Positions 23,608 to 35,900 of a stretch of 64,000 nucleotides of DNA are shown here, piece after piece. The first letter of the stretch is position 1. Every line of letters begins with the position of its first letter. Origin of the DNA: Capitulum mitella. Lineage: Eukaryota; Arthropoda; Thecostraca; Pollicipedomorpha; Pollicipedidae. The DNA is taken from the NCBI GenBank assembly GCA_030062745.1, contig CP099844.1, positions 26,536,596-26,600,595 on the forward strand, read 5' to 3'. The translations under genes were made by a program, and so were the position numbers. The notes beneath the pieces were generated by a model. The model made no database searches, had not been told where the DNA came from, and saw only the letters and a list, made by a program, of their open reading frames with translations.

Positions 23608-26600
23608 GTGGGTTGCACGGTGGCTCATGCTGGCGGCCCTCACGTGGGTGGTGTTTCCTCAGTGTTGCGTGGTCAGTTGGCTCATTGGTCAGCTTCATCT
23701 AATGTTCTGGAACAAATCTGCAATTTCGGGCCGCCATCAGAAACGCGGTGGATGGCGTGTTGCGTCACTTCGAAGCTGGCGCGCAAAACCGCTGATTGGC
23801 TCAGTCAATCGGTCATCTAGAACGTGTTTGGCGAAGTTTGACGGGTGGGTGTAGGTTTTGCAATGACGATCGCTGCATCACTAACTGGCGGCTTGTTATT
23901 GGACCGTGACGCTGTCCAAATGAGCGGTCTGAATGTGCTACTTTGAATGTCCGCTTTCGAATGCCGCGTTTTCGTTTGTTCCGGAACACTCATCGGGGTC
24001 GCCCTCGAAAGCCCGAATTGCTGGTTAGTTATCAATACCATCGACGTTAGGTAATTCAGCATTGCAACGCCATCCATTGTTTGGATGTGCAGTGCCGAAC
24101 AGACTTTCCTTAAGTAGAACAGTGACACAAAATCAGTCCACCGAATCTACGTCAGAGCATCCTGTACTCGTCTACTGGCCTCTAGTCTTCCCTCATCCGC
24201 TGTTTATTGGTTGAGCCTGGTTTGACGACTGGCCCGTGGGCCGCATGCCCTGACTGACTGACTGACATAAAGTTTAAAGGCGTGCCACGACCTAATGGCC
24301 CTTCTGCGTCTCCTGTAAAATCTGTGTGAGTTCCGTTACTTTTTAGTGTCCGTGGCGACGGTTTATGACAGGGCAGGTGTTCCTTTTAACGTAACAATAA
24401 GGAACCGCAGTCGCACACCCCTGGATTGGGCCCGTCACGGTCCGCCCGGTGCTCTTGTCGTCGCGTCGCAGATCGCCGCAGGCCGCCTGACCCCTCCCCC
24501 TTTTGTCCGCCGCCGCAGGGGTCCCGGCCTGACCGACACGCCGACCAGCACCCTGAACGGCTCCGTGTCGACGATGCGCAGCAGCGCGTCGACGCCGGCG
24601 GCCGACGCCGGCAGCCGACCCCGGCCGCTGCGCCAGACCAGCGTAGAGGTGCGCTACAATAGCCTCGCCGGCCGGGACGCCGAGCGGCGAGCGAGATATG
24701 CGTCCATTGGCGGCATAAAATTTGCACTGCTTATGTGTTTTTGTTCTCTAATTGTTTACCGAATCAGAATTATCAAGTGTTAAGGCCGTATACAATTGAG
24801 CGAAGGCAGTCGTTCGACACTGCACCTTTTCACGCTGGTCATCTGGTTGCCTCTCGAATGCTTTACACCTCCTGGTTGCTTCTGGTTGAGAAGGCAACTG
24901 TATAATGATCCCTTTTTTTGCTTCTGAATGTACCTTCTTGGACTTCATTTACAAGCTGGCCAGCCTTCGAAACTAGCCTAGTTCAGTTTGTTTGGAGCAT
25001 GCGGGGATGGGTCCGGCTTTGCAAGTTTAAAACCCTTTTGAACCAGCTTTACTCACTTCTTTTGAGACATGCAAGGGTCTACAAAAGGGTAAAGCTGAAG
25101 GCTTTTCCTGGACTTTCACCAATTAGATCAGCCGTTAAGGTCAACCATGAGGTCAGGAGATCGTTGTCAGCCGAACCGTCATCGACTGTCTCGTGAAACT
25201 CTAGATTTGCACCTAAGTTGGTCCTGGGAGTGTTCCTTCAAGTGCTTCCTTTTGGGCTGTCTGAACTCGTGTTTCCTGTTTTCCGTAGCTAGGTGGTTCG
25301 GGGGCGCAGGTGTGACAGTCACTGACCTGTGGCGTTTGGTTCTGACGTTTTTTGTGAGCGGATACCACGCGGCTCCGCTCTTCAATCGCTCATGTTCTGA
25401 CCCGCTCCTTCTCCCTCGCAGAGCCGGCTGCGGCCGAGCCGGCCGGCACCGTCGCCGCCCATCCAGCGGCAGGTCTCGGCGCCGGCGCTGCCGCTCAGCG
25501 GCTCGCTGAGCTCGCGGCACAGCGATGCCAGCGCCACGGCCGGCGCGCGCGGCAGTCTCAGCTTCCGCGCCGCGCCGCCAGGCGAGGAGCGTCGCGGCCG
25601 CGGCCTGCGCCGCTCCGAGACGCCGGCCGGCGCCCGCCCCTCCTCCACCGAGCGCGTCCTCGAGCGCGAAGAGAACGGCGCCAAGGTGGGCGAGGTCACG
25701 TTCGACCTGGACGGCGGCAACAGTCGCACCTTCAACTATGTGTCTTACCGGGAGGGGGGCGCGCCGGCGGCCGGGCCCATGTCCCTGCCCGGCTCGCTCG
25801 GCGTGGAGGAGCCGCCGTCGCCGCCCACCAACAGCTACCCCAAGAAGATGCCGCTCTTCTCGCCGATCGTCAAGGACCGGCTCAACGACAACACCAACAT
25901 GTACATCCCGGCGCCGCCGTCGCCGCGGCCCGACTACTACGACTCGGAGCTGTCCGAGACTGACTCGCTGACTCGCGACGGCTCCGACAACGAGTCGCTG
26001 TTCGCGCTCAAGGACAAGCAGTCGCGCGCCGGGAAGAAGGGCGGGGGCGGAGCCAGGTTCACGGCCACCAAGACATCGCCACCGATGCACCGAAAGAACA
26101 AGGTGAAGGAGAGCAAGGAGCGGCACCAAAAGGCAAAGCAGAAGGAGAAGACGCCCGAGAAGGAGGTGCAGGTGGAGAGCAAGCTCGGGATCAAGAGTCG
26201 CAAGGACAAGAAGAAACAGGCGTCTCCCCCTCGCGAGTCATCAGTTTCGGTGGTGACGTCGCCGCCGGCCAAGTCGTCTCCTGCTCGGCAGCCGTCGCCT
26301 CTCCCAGCTGGCAACGCCCTCCGGTCGGACCGCGACGCCGCAGCAGCCGTCGTCGCCGAAGCAGAGCGCGTCCGCCAGGCAGCCGTCCGCTCAGAAGCAG
26401 CCGTCCATTCCGAGGCAGCCATCCCTCACGAAGCCGTCCCTGTTTTCAAAGCAGTCGTCGTTCAAGAAGCAGGAGTCCGTGTCGAAGCAGCCGTCGCCCC
26501 CGAAACAGCCGGCTTCTCCTAAGCGGACTGCGTCTCCGAAGCAGACGTCGTCTCCTAAACACACACCGTCCCCCAAGCTGAAGGCGTCTCCGAAGCGAAC

Positions 26601-29600
26601 ACCGTCTCCCAAACAAGCGCCATCGCCCAAACGGACATCGTCGCCGAAGCAAACACCGTCTCCGAAGCCGACAGTGTCCCCGAAGCCATCAGCGGCGGCG
26701 AAGCAGCCGTCCTCGCCCGAGCAGACGCCCCCTCCCGCCCCGCCTCCGCCGCCTCCGCCGCCTCCGCCGCCGCCTCCCCCGCAGCCATCTGCGTCCGCCG
26801 AACCGCCGAAGGAAGCCTCCCCGGAGCCTCAGGGTAAGCCCAAGAGCGCCAAGACGTCGCTGCAGGCGATGATCGAGGACTTCCACAAGAACCTGCCGCC
26901 GCCGCCCGCCTTCGACGACCCGCACAACGTGTCGCTGGACGAACCGGCCTCGCTGGCCGAGGAGGTCGAGATGGAACCAGACGACTCGTACTACTCGGAC
27001 GATTCGCTCGACTACCAGGACGGCCGCAAGAAGCGCAGCTCGCGCCGCCGCCGCCGCAAGAGCGACTGGTCCACCACCACGAGCTTCGACTACGTGCACC
27101 GCAAGGAGGCGCGCAAGAAGATCCCCGAGAAGCTGACCAATCGCGACGAGGGCATCAGCTCGCTGGAGAGCCACAACTCGGCCAGCGACGACAACGACGT
27201 GTCGAGGAAGCGCGGAGGCCAGCCGGCCGCCCGCCATGTCACGACGGTCGACGTGTCCGGCGAGCTGCCGAAGCTGGACGTCAAGCTGGCCAAGCAGGAG
27301 GCCGCCAAGCAGCGGAGCAAGTTCGACTCGATCCGGAAGCTGCTGAAGGAGGGCCGCCTGGAGGGGCTGGAGACGCCGCCGCCCGACTTCGTGCCGCCGC
27401 CGCCGCCGGCGCTGTCCAAGAGCGCGCGCCGGCCGGCCGAGCAGGACGCCGACTCTGGCTCGGCGCCCGGCGAGCCGCCGCGGCCCGAGCCGGAGCCGGC
27501 CGCCAAGCTGCGGCCGCGCGACGGCGAGCGCGCCCAGCGGCCGCGCAGCCACAGCCAGCCGGCCTCGACCCTGGTGGAGGCGGCCGCCAGCGGCCGCGAG
27601 CGCAGCTCCCAGTCGCCGCGCGAGGTGCGCTCCTCACGCTCCTTCCTGCACCCGAAGGCGTCGCTCTTCGTCGACTACCGGCGCCCGGCGACCGCCACCG
27701 GCGCCAGCCCCGGACCCGGCGGCCCCGGCGGCGGCGGTGGCGGCGGTATCTCCGCCCGACGTCGCCCCGCGCCGCGGCCCGACCCCGCGCTCCGACTGCG
27801 CGCCGAGTCGCCGCTGCGCCGCAACCGGCCGGTGCGGCCGCCCGAGGGCGTGCAGCTGAACCCGCTGACGCACGCGCGGCCCGGCCCGCCGCCGCTTTCG
27901 CCGCTGGCCGGCTTCCACAGCGCCGAGAGCTTGCACAGCTCGCTGCCGCCGGTGCTGCGCGCCTCGGGCGGCAAGGGCTCCGGGCCGCGCAACCACCTGA
28001 CGCTGCCCGGCGAGCGCGTGCTCGACAGGAGAGATGTGCGGCGCGCCGACAGCCTGGCCGTCGGCAAGAAGGACAAAGGTGAGCTGACGAAACGCTAGCG
28101 AGGGCTCGGTGGCGGAGACGGTCTGCCGCCTTCCGGAGGGACTCAGATTTGCGTTGCCTGCAATGAAAAGGTGGTTGCCATCCATAACTTAAGCATTTAC
28201 TAATATGCTTATGGTACTTGCATGTAACGTGCGCGGGGCGGTTCCAGTGAACCTTTGGATTTGATCATTGCAGGTATATGTGTAAGGCTGAATGGTTGCG
28301 TTAACTGCCAACGTGTTCACCGTTTTCTCTGAAGCAGCGGTAGCGTTCCGAAAACGTCGACGTGGACATGTTCGCATTTACGGTCTCTCCGAGCCCTTGC
28401 GTAACGTTTCCGAGATTATGTACACGCGATTACGGCAAAGACGAGGTGCTGAAAGGCTCGTGGGATAAATGTCCCTGATGGCCAACACGGTGGACCTCTG
28501 ACGGCGCCCACCACCTGCCGCGGGCTGGTGCCGTTCTCCGGAAGTTCCGCCGGTCCATCAGTCATCGTCCGCCGCGTCGAGAGTGAATCGCTCGCTCACG
28601 TCCCAGGCTGAGAGCGTGTCGCCCGGCCGGCGTTTTCCGGCGGAGCGCCATATGCCGCGCTCTTCCCGCGCCATCTGCCGCGGCCGCTCCCGCCTCCTGG
28701 GGGGGAGTCGAGAGAGCCGATCGGGGGTGGCGGATTGGCTGGAAGAGAGAGATGGAGAGAGCAACGAGATAACGGCGGGGAGAGACCACGAGAGAGAAGT
28801 GGACGGCGAGGAGGCGTGGAAAATGGACTCGTGTTCCCTCTGTCTACAAAATGGGCGAAACGAACGAAACGAAAGGAAATGATTTATTATTTGGCAGAAG
28901 AGGGAACTGGAAAGATCGGATACTGGGAGGTTTTCCCACCGTGAGTCCAGCGTTCAGTCTTTTCTCTGATGTCCTTGTCAAATTTTGCTTTTTAAACCTG
29001 TACCCCAACTTTTAACCCTGGACAAAGAGAGTACTCGTGATTATCTCACCCGGAGCTCAGGCGACCGGGAAACGCGGGTTCATTTTCAGACAGATTAGCG
29101 GGAGCTTCGTGTTGCGCGCCATCTATCGAAAAGAAACTAAAGCTCTAGTATATATTATCACCGCTAGACTGGTTGACCTTAAACGGAATGTCGTCGCTGT
29201 TGCGAGGACTTATTCGCGCCGACGGAAGGTTCTGGAGTCAAGCGCGGATGCAGGGTTTCAACAGAGCGCGCATACCCTCATTCTCCCAATTCTGATCCCG
29301 GTGAAAAATGAGTTCAATGATGATCAGTAGGCTAGGTATCAAAATCTTCTTAATTTTCTTAAATCCTGTATCCGCGCCTGGCAGTGGTGACGTCATGATG
29401 GGTGGAGAGGACGCTGGTCCGACCGGATGCAGTGACGTAGATGGTTATTTTAGAACACTTCCAGACAGCGCAGGCAGTGGTGGCTGCTCCGGCCAAAAAC
29501 CATTCCGGCTTTGTGGACGAACGCAATGTAGAAATGTCTAATGAGCCACTGACCAATGATGATAAAACAGGCCACTTGCTAACCAGCAACACCTCTCAGA

Positions 29601-32600
29601 GGGCTGGAACTGAGTTTTTAGGTGTTACTTAGACAAATAACTCCAAATGGCTAATCCTACCATTCCAAGATACGTTACGGCTCATGAGGCACTGGCATTC
29701 CTTATTAAATCTAACGGTTTTTAGACAACGGACATCGTTCGACGTTGGCAAAAATTGCGCTGGTGGCGTATGCTCAGGGACATAGCCAAGAGCAGGCATA
29801 GGGACCATGCCCCCCCGAGCCAAGCGGTCTACGATAGATATATGGCGATTGCGCACGAATACGGAAAAAAGTGGTCATATGCATATTGCAAAAGCAAACA
29901 TTATGTCTTCCTGTGCGTTAAACATGAGGTAAATGACGTAAAATTGCTGTTTTTTCCTACAAATTTTGACATATGCCAGTAACATGTGACAAAATTTGAC
30001 ATTTGGCACCCATGAGGAAAATCCTGGCTACATGCCTGCATATGCCCCAAATAATGCCAGTATCTCCAGGATCAGCGTGAATAATACGAAATCATACGGT
30101 TGTTTCTAACCAGTTCAGTGATCTTCAAAAACCACGTCACGAATGAAGCGTGAGGAGACGAACGTGGCGCTGCATCGGGCCAAAAAAGTGCGAGATGGGC
30201 AGACATAGAAATAGGCACGGGACCAGGGGACCAGCGGGCTTCAGTCCCCAACTTTTTGGAAATTTTACATTGACCCTGTGGGTGCTGTCTGGGAAGAATT
30301 TACCCAAAATGCTACTCAGTCCCCAGCTGAAGAGGAGTTCCTGTGCCCCTGGACATCGCCGTAAAATGTTTCCGGAGGGATGGGGGATAAATGCATTTTA
30401 CGAATCTACTTCATCATTTATAGATGGCCCCGACCAGAAAACTGGCTGCATCACTGACGCGTTTCGTGCCGAACTTCGTTCATCGCCGTGTGGTTCTATC
30501 CTGTCTCATCGTTGAAGGAAATGGCATGTCTCAGGGCGGTGATGAGAGGATCCCACTGCCACACCGGACTGCAAAGTTCTCCCACCCGCCGCAAACTTTA
30601 ATCCCGGCGACGCGGAGCGCCTCTCACCACCGGCGGCTGCTGGCTGCACCAGCTTATCCGGCCGGAGCCGGGGCGGGGCGCGGCGGCAGCCGTCCCTGCT
30701 CTGGTAACGTCTCCCGCCCTGCGGTCCCGAGTCTGTCCCTGTACATCCCTGACCATCACTGTCCGTACCGTGTGAGTCCTTGTTCGTCCCGTGTGAGTCC
30801 CTGTCCGTCCCTGACCGTACCGCGTCTCCGGGTCCGCTCTTGTCCATCCCACGTCGCCCTGTCCGTCCCGCGGGCCATTATGTCCGTTCTTGGTCACGTG
30901 TCCATGAGCCGTGCCGCTGACCAACAGTCGGCTGCTCAGCTCGGGCGGGTCCGCTACTTTTTCAGGACGGTGCGCCAATTTTTTCAGCGCCGGCCATGGA
31001 TCAGCCGACTTTTTCAGCGGCGGCGAGCGCCGAGATGGCGCGCCGCCTCGTGAAAGTTGACCAGGTCGGCGCGGCTGGCGCGAGACGAGCCGGTTTCGGC
31101 TCGGCTGGGGCCCAGCGGCGCAGGACTGCCCTGCTCGCCGCCGGCGCCGGCACAGTGACACTGTTCTCGTCGGCGGCGCCGGGCGGCGGGCGCGTCTGGC
31201 GCGCTAACGGGACCGGCCGAACGGCGTTAGCGCGGCGGCGGCGGCGGCGACCGCTGCCGCCGCCGCTGGTCCAGGCTAGTCACAGACAGGGACAAAGCTC
31301 GTCTTCGGCAGACCGAAAACGCCGCGTCTGAGCTCTCGATGGAACGATCCGGAGCTGTTGCCCAACATTCTCGAACGTTCTTTCATCACTCGTTCGGTCC
31401 TTCCGTGGCGGTGCCGGCCGTATCTCGCAGATGGCGGCCGCAGCGGAAGCTGCGGGTCCGGCGCCCAGGAAATGACAATCTTTGCCGTCCATCCCGTGGG
31501 GTTTCGCACGTCCGGGCGGCCGGGCAGCGCCACCGAGGCGCTACTTCTATCCACGTCGCGGCAACGCCAGCGCCCACGATTTGCTTTCGGCGCCGGTCTT
31601 GCATGACGCGGTCCAGGGTCGCTACAACCGCCGCCGTCCGCTCTCGCCTCCCTTCCGGTCAGTAACCGAGCCCGCCGCCTCGTATGCAGCGGCGGCGTGC
31701 GGCGAGTGACTCGGCAGGCGACGGCTCTGAGCCGCTCCGTGCCGGGCCGTGACGCGAATACGGGACTCGGCAGCGGTCGGAGTAAAGGGCAGCGGGACGC
31801 GGGACTTGGCGATCTAGCCGGGAACACTGCGGAGCGGCCTTCTGCGTGCGGTCCACCGGCCACCAACGGCAGTCCGCAGGTGGAGCCGAGACCTCGTGCT
31901 CCGCGCCCACATTAGCGAAATTGTTGCATGGCACCACGACGGTCGTATGCCTTGAATGTGTCGGAGCGTGCCGTCCTGCGTTCGGTGCATGGAAAGGCGG
32001 CTGCCACGTGGCTCGCTATCTCCTTCGAGAGACATCCTGGAAATGGGATTTCCGGCGGCAGTTCGGAGAACGGAGAACGGAAGGGGAGCACGAGACTGTC
32101 GGGAAGGCGCCGTCCGCGTGGAAAGTGCGGAGGTGGATGAGCCGGGCAGACGTGGGGTAGAGGCGCTACTGCCAGACCAAGGTCGTCTCGCGGGCACGGA
32201 AATGGGGCCGGCGAAAACGAACGAGTTTTGTCGGCGACGGCATACTTGTTTGGCTGGGACCGTTGTAGGACCAGTTATCGGGACGGAAATGTGCGAGTAC
32301 CATATAAGCCACGGAGACATGAGCAGACGAAGCCAGTCGGGGTGGCCGGCTGGGTATCAGAGGGAGCCACCACCCCGGCTGGGGATCAGAGGGAGCTACT
32401 ACGCCGGCTGGGGATCAGAGGGAGCTACAACCCCGGCTGTGAATCAGAGGGAGCGACCACCCCGGCTGGGAACCAGAGGGAGCTATAACCCCGGCTGGGA
32501 ATCAGAGGGAGCGACCACTCGGCCGGGAATCAGAGGGAGCTACAACCCCGGCTGGGTATCAGAGGGAGCCACCATCCCGGCTGGGAATCAGAGGGAGCCG

Positions 32601-32948
32601 CCACTCCATCTGGGAATCAGAGGGAGCCGCCACTCCGGCTGGGAATCAGATGGAGCCGCCATTCCGGCTGGGAATTAGATGGAGCCGCCATTCCGGCTGG
32701 GAATCAGAGGAAGCCGCCATTCCGGCTGGGAATCAGATGGAGCCGCCATTCCGGCTGGGAATCAGAGGAAGCCGCCACTCCGGCTGGGAATTAGATGGAG
32801 CCGCCATTCCGGCTGGGAATCGGATGGAACCGCCGCTCTGGCGACCTTCCGCCGAAGCCGAGCCCTGGCCCCAATCCGGCCCAGGAGGCCTTTCTCCTCG
32901 CCGGCTGGATGGATCAGCGGCAGGAAGCGCGCGGTCTGGACGGCTGCA

Positions 32949-32988
<40 letters not shown>

Positions 32989-35900
32989 GCTTCCCGCACC
33001 TTTCCCGGGAGCCGACTTCACGCCGGGGTGTGGGGGGGGGGGACGACTAAGACTGGGGCATGAACTGGTCCGGCCGAGTCGAGCAAGGTTTGCAAATCCA
33101 CCTCAGTGCCGTGTCTGGGTCTGAAGCATTCGTGCTTGTCGCTTGCAAAGTCTGGCAGCAGCATCGTGGATGGACGAACGTTTTTAAAATGGGTCGGGAC
33201 AGAGCCACTTTTAAATTGATGTTTTCCGTCACACATCATGGGGTTAATATTCTGCTGGGACGCGAAGGTCATCGCCCTGCCTGCCCTGTTGGCTGCCGCA
33301 CCCATCATCAGCACGGATCTACCGTCTGACGGGACGTGTCGCGTCCAAATACCAACGCCGTCAGCATATCGCCCGCTGCCACAGCCCCGGCCGACGTGAA
33401 GCGGCCGCGGGCGCTGAGCCGGGTCAGAGTGCAGCCCGGTGAAAGCGCGCGAGGACCGGACCGTTGGGCGGCGGGTAACCGGCGCCCCGACGACCCCAGC
33501 CTCGCCGGCGCGTCCGGCGGCGGCAGGCGCGGCGCCAGCTCACGGCGGCGGCCCGTGAGCGGCGCGGAGGCCCCGCTCCCGCTGAGTCACGGCCAGGGGG
33601 ACCACAGGGGCAGGAGGGGCCGCGCGCTCCACTTTCGGCCGCGCTATTGATTGGCCGTCTCCCCTGTCGGCCGGGAGTGACGGCCCGGTCCGGACAGCTG
33701 TCCGGCGCCAGCTCCGGCCGGCGGGCGGGCTGCGGGCCCGGGGGCGCGCCGAGAGCGGGCTGCGCTGGCGGACCCTGCCGGCCCGGAGGCATGGGGCTGC
33801 CTTGTAAGGAAAAGAATGCATGCTGTCAGGCACGTGGTCAAAAAGCAGGCCAGTGCAGAAGCCAAGGTCAACATGTCATGTCGGTAAAATGGGAAAAGCA
33901 TTTGTTGGGGCAGAAAAGTCGTGAATCAAAAGTTAATCTGTAGCATGACGTTTTTGATCTATGAGTAGCTTTAATCATGTTTGTCTGAAATTTAATGCCT
34001 TGGAGGCCTTTTGGAATAACGATCGCTTTGGCCGATTTACAGGAAAACCGGCAAATATAACAGTGACACTTACTTCTTTTGACCTGCACATCCTGGCATC
34101 TTCGTGCCGTGGATATATCGGATCGCGGTTGATAAGAAGTCTTTTTGATGACTCTGGATCAAACTAGGTTTACCAAAATATACAAAAGGCGCGAGTCTTT
34201 TCCGCCGACCTAAGCCATTCAGTTTATTCAGCAGCTTTTGGAGCTATGTTGACTTAACAAACCCTGCATACACTGCGACAAAAATTTCACGTACTAAAAA
34301 GACCTTCGACCTCAGGGGAATAGGAACATCCAAAAAATGGGGGGGGGCGAAGAAGTTTTTCCCCATAAGGCTAATAAGGCTAAATTTTCCACAAAGTGGG
34401 GGCCATGGCCCCCGTCCCCTCCCCGGTTCCTACGCCCATGTTCGAGTTCCACTGAACGCCGTTCGGGCGGAAGCTTTGATTTGCAGCAGATCATTGTTTG
34501 AAGCCGTGCACGTCAAGCCCAGCACCAGCCGTGCACGCTTTTCAGATGTCGACAGCGGTGGCTCGGCGGCCCTCACGTGTGCAGCTGCGGCCGGCCGGCT
34601 GCCCTGACGCGGCTCCGGCGGCGGGCGGCCTGTTCAGCGCCCCCTGCCCCGGCAGCCTGCAGCCCGCACCGCGCCCAATTACGCTCTGCAACATGCATCG
34701 GTCATTACGCAACCGCCGCGGTCCACGCCGCCGTGGCGGCCGGACAGACGCGGCGCGGCGCGGCGCCACGTCTGCCGCACAACGCCGGGAGCGGCGCGTG
34801 ACGCGTCACGCCGCGCCGGGGCGTGACCCTGGGGCAGGGGCGGACTCAGAGTCGCGGAGCGGGCACGGGCGCCGCCCCGGCTGCGAGACGTCTCGCCCTC
34901 TTTTGGAAGCTCTGAACCAGTTCCGCTGCTGTAAAGCCACGCCGTTCGGATCCGTTGCGCTCCCCTGCCGCGGCCCTGGCTCCGCCCCTGGTCCGCGCCG
35001 CAGACAGGCCGGCTGGCGTGCCCGCGGCCGGGGGCCGGAGCGCGCCCGTCGGGAAATCGCGTGACCAGTGGTCTGTGAAGGCAGCGCGGGCGGCGCGCCG
35101 GGCCCGCCGGAAATGCATTCAGAGCAGGCGACGCCTTGACGCAGATCGACTGCAATGGTGCGAGATAGCCCGATTGTCGAAACTCTCTTCCCTCGCGCAG
35201 GACCGCCGCGCTTCTCATCTGCGGGAGCGTCTCACTGCCGAGCTCTGAAGAAAGCCGATAATGAACTGGGCGTGGCGGGCACGAGTGCTGGTTAAGGGCG
35301 GCCGCCTATCTCCAGGCGCCACCCGAGGTCCGGCGGGCGGCCGATATGCGGCGGCCGGGGCCCGGCCGGGAGAGCAGACGACAGACAGACCTGTCGACGC
35401 CGTATCGAACGCAGCTCTGACGAGGCCGTTTGGCCCCGCCGGCCGTCGCAGCCGCCGGCCGGAGTCGGTCCCGACGTCGGCGGCGACCGCCCGACCGGCG
35501 CGCTGGACCGAAACCTGGTCAGCCTGCCGCCATCTGCGGGGTCTTCTCGGGTGGCGGGGACGGCTGGTCTGACTCGGCCCTGTCCTCGGATGTTCGGCGG
35601 ACGGACTTGCCCTGTCTTCTTTTGTTACTAGGTCACCTCCCGGGTCTGAATAGACGCTCCCATGCTCGTCAGGCTGGATGGCGAATCCTGTCCGACGTTG
35701 AGAGCATGGCCGGAGGTTTCCAAAAATTATTTTTTTTTGGGGGGGGTGCACATAAGGATTTCAGACCGTTTCTTTCCAGTCATTGCCATAGGCCTGATGT
35801 TAACATCCTTGAAGATGGGGGGGTCCGGACCTCCTTCCCCCGGGATCGCCAGCCATGGTCAAGAGGACTGCCTCTGTTTAACGGACGGTCGTCAGCGCCT

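Noticed and set aside
22000..23643. 547-codon open frame antisense to exon A
   Set aside because: It mirrors the coding exon through strong GC codon bias, is almost pure Arg/Gly/Ala, and has no fitting splice sites.
32228..33063. Open frames encoding ESEGAT/IRGS repeats
   Set aside because: Translations of the 29-nt minisatellite in successive frames.
34425..34460. tRNA B-box-like GTTCGAGTTCC
   Set aside because: The last consensus position fails and no A box or cloverleaf can be drawn around it.
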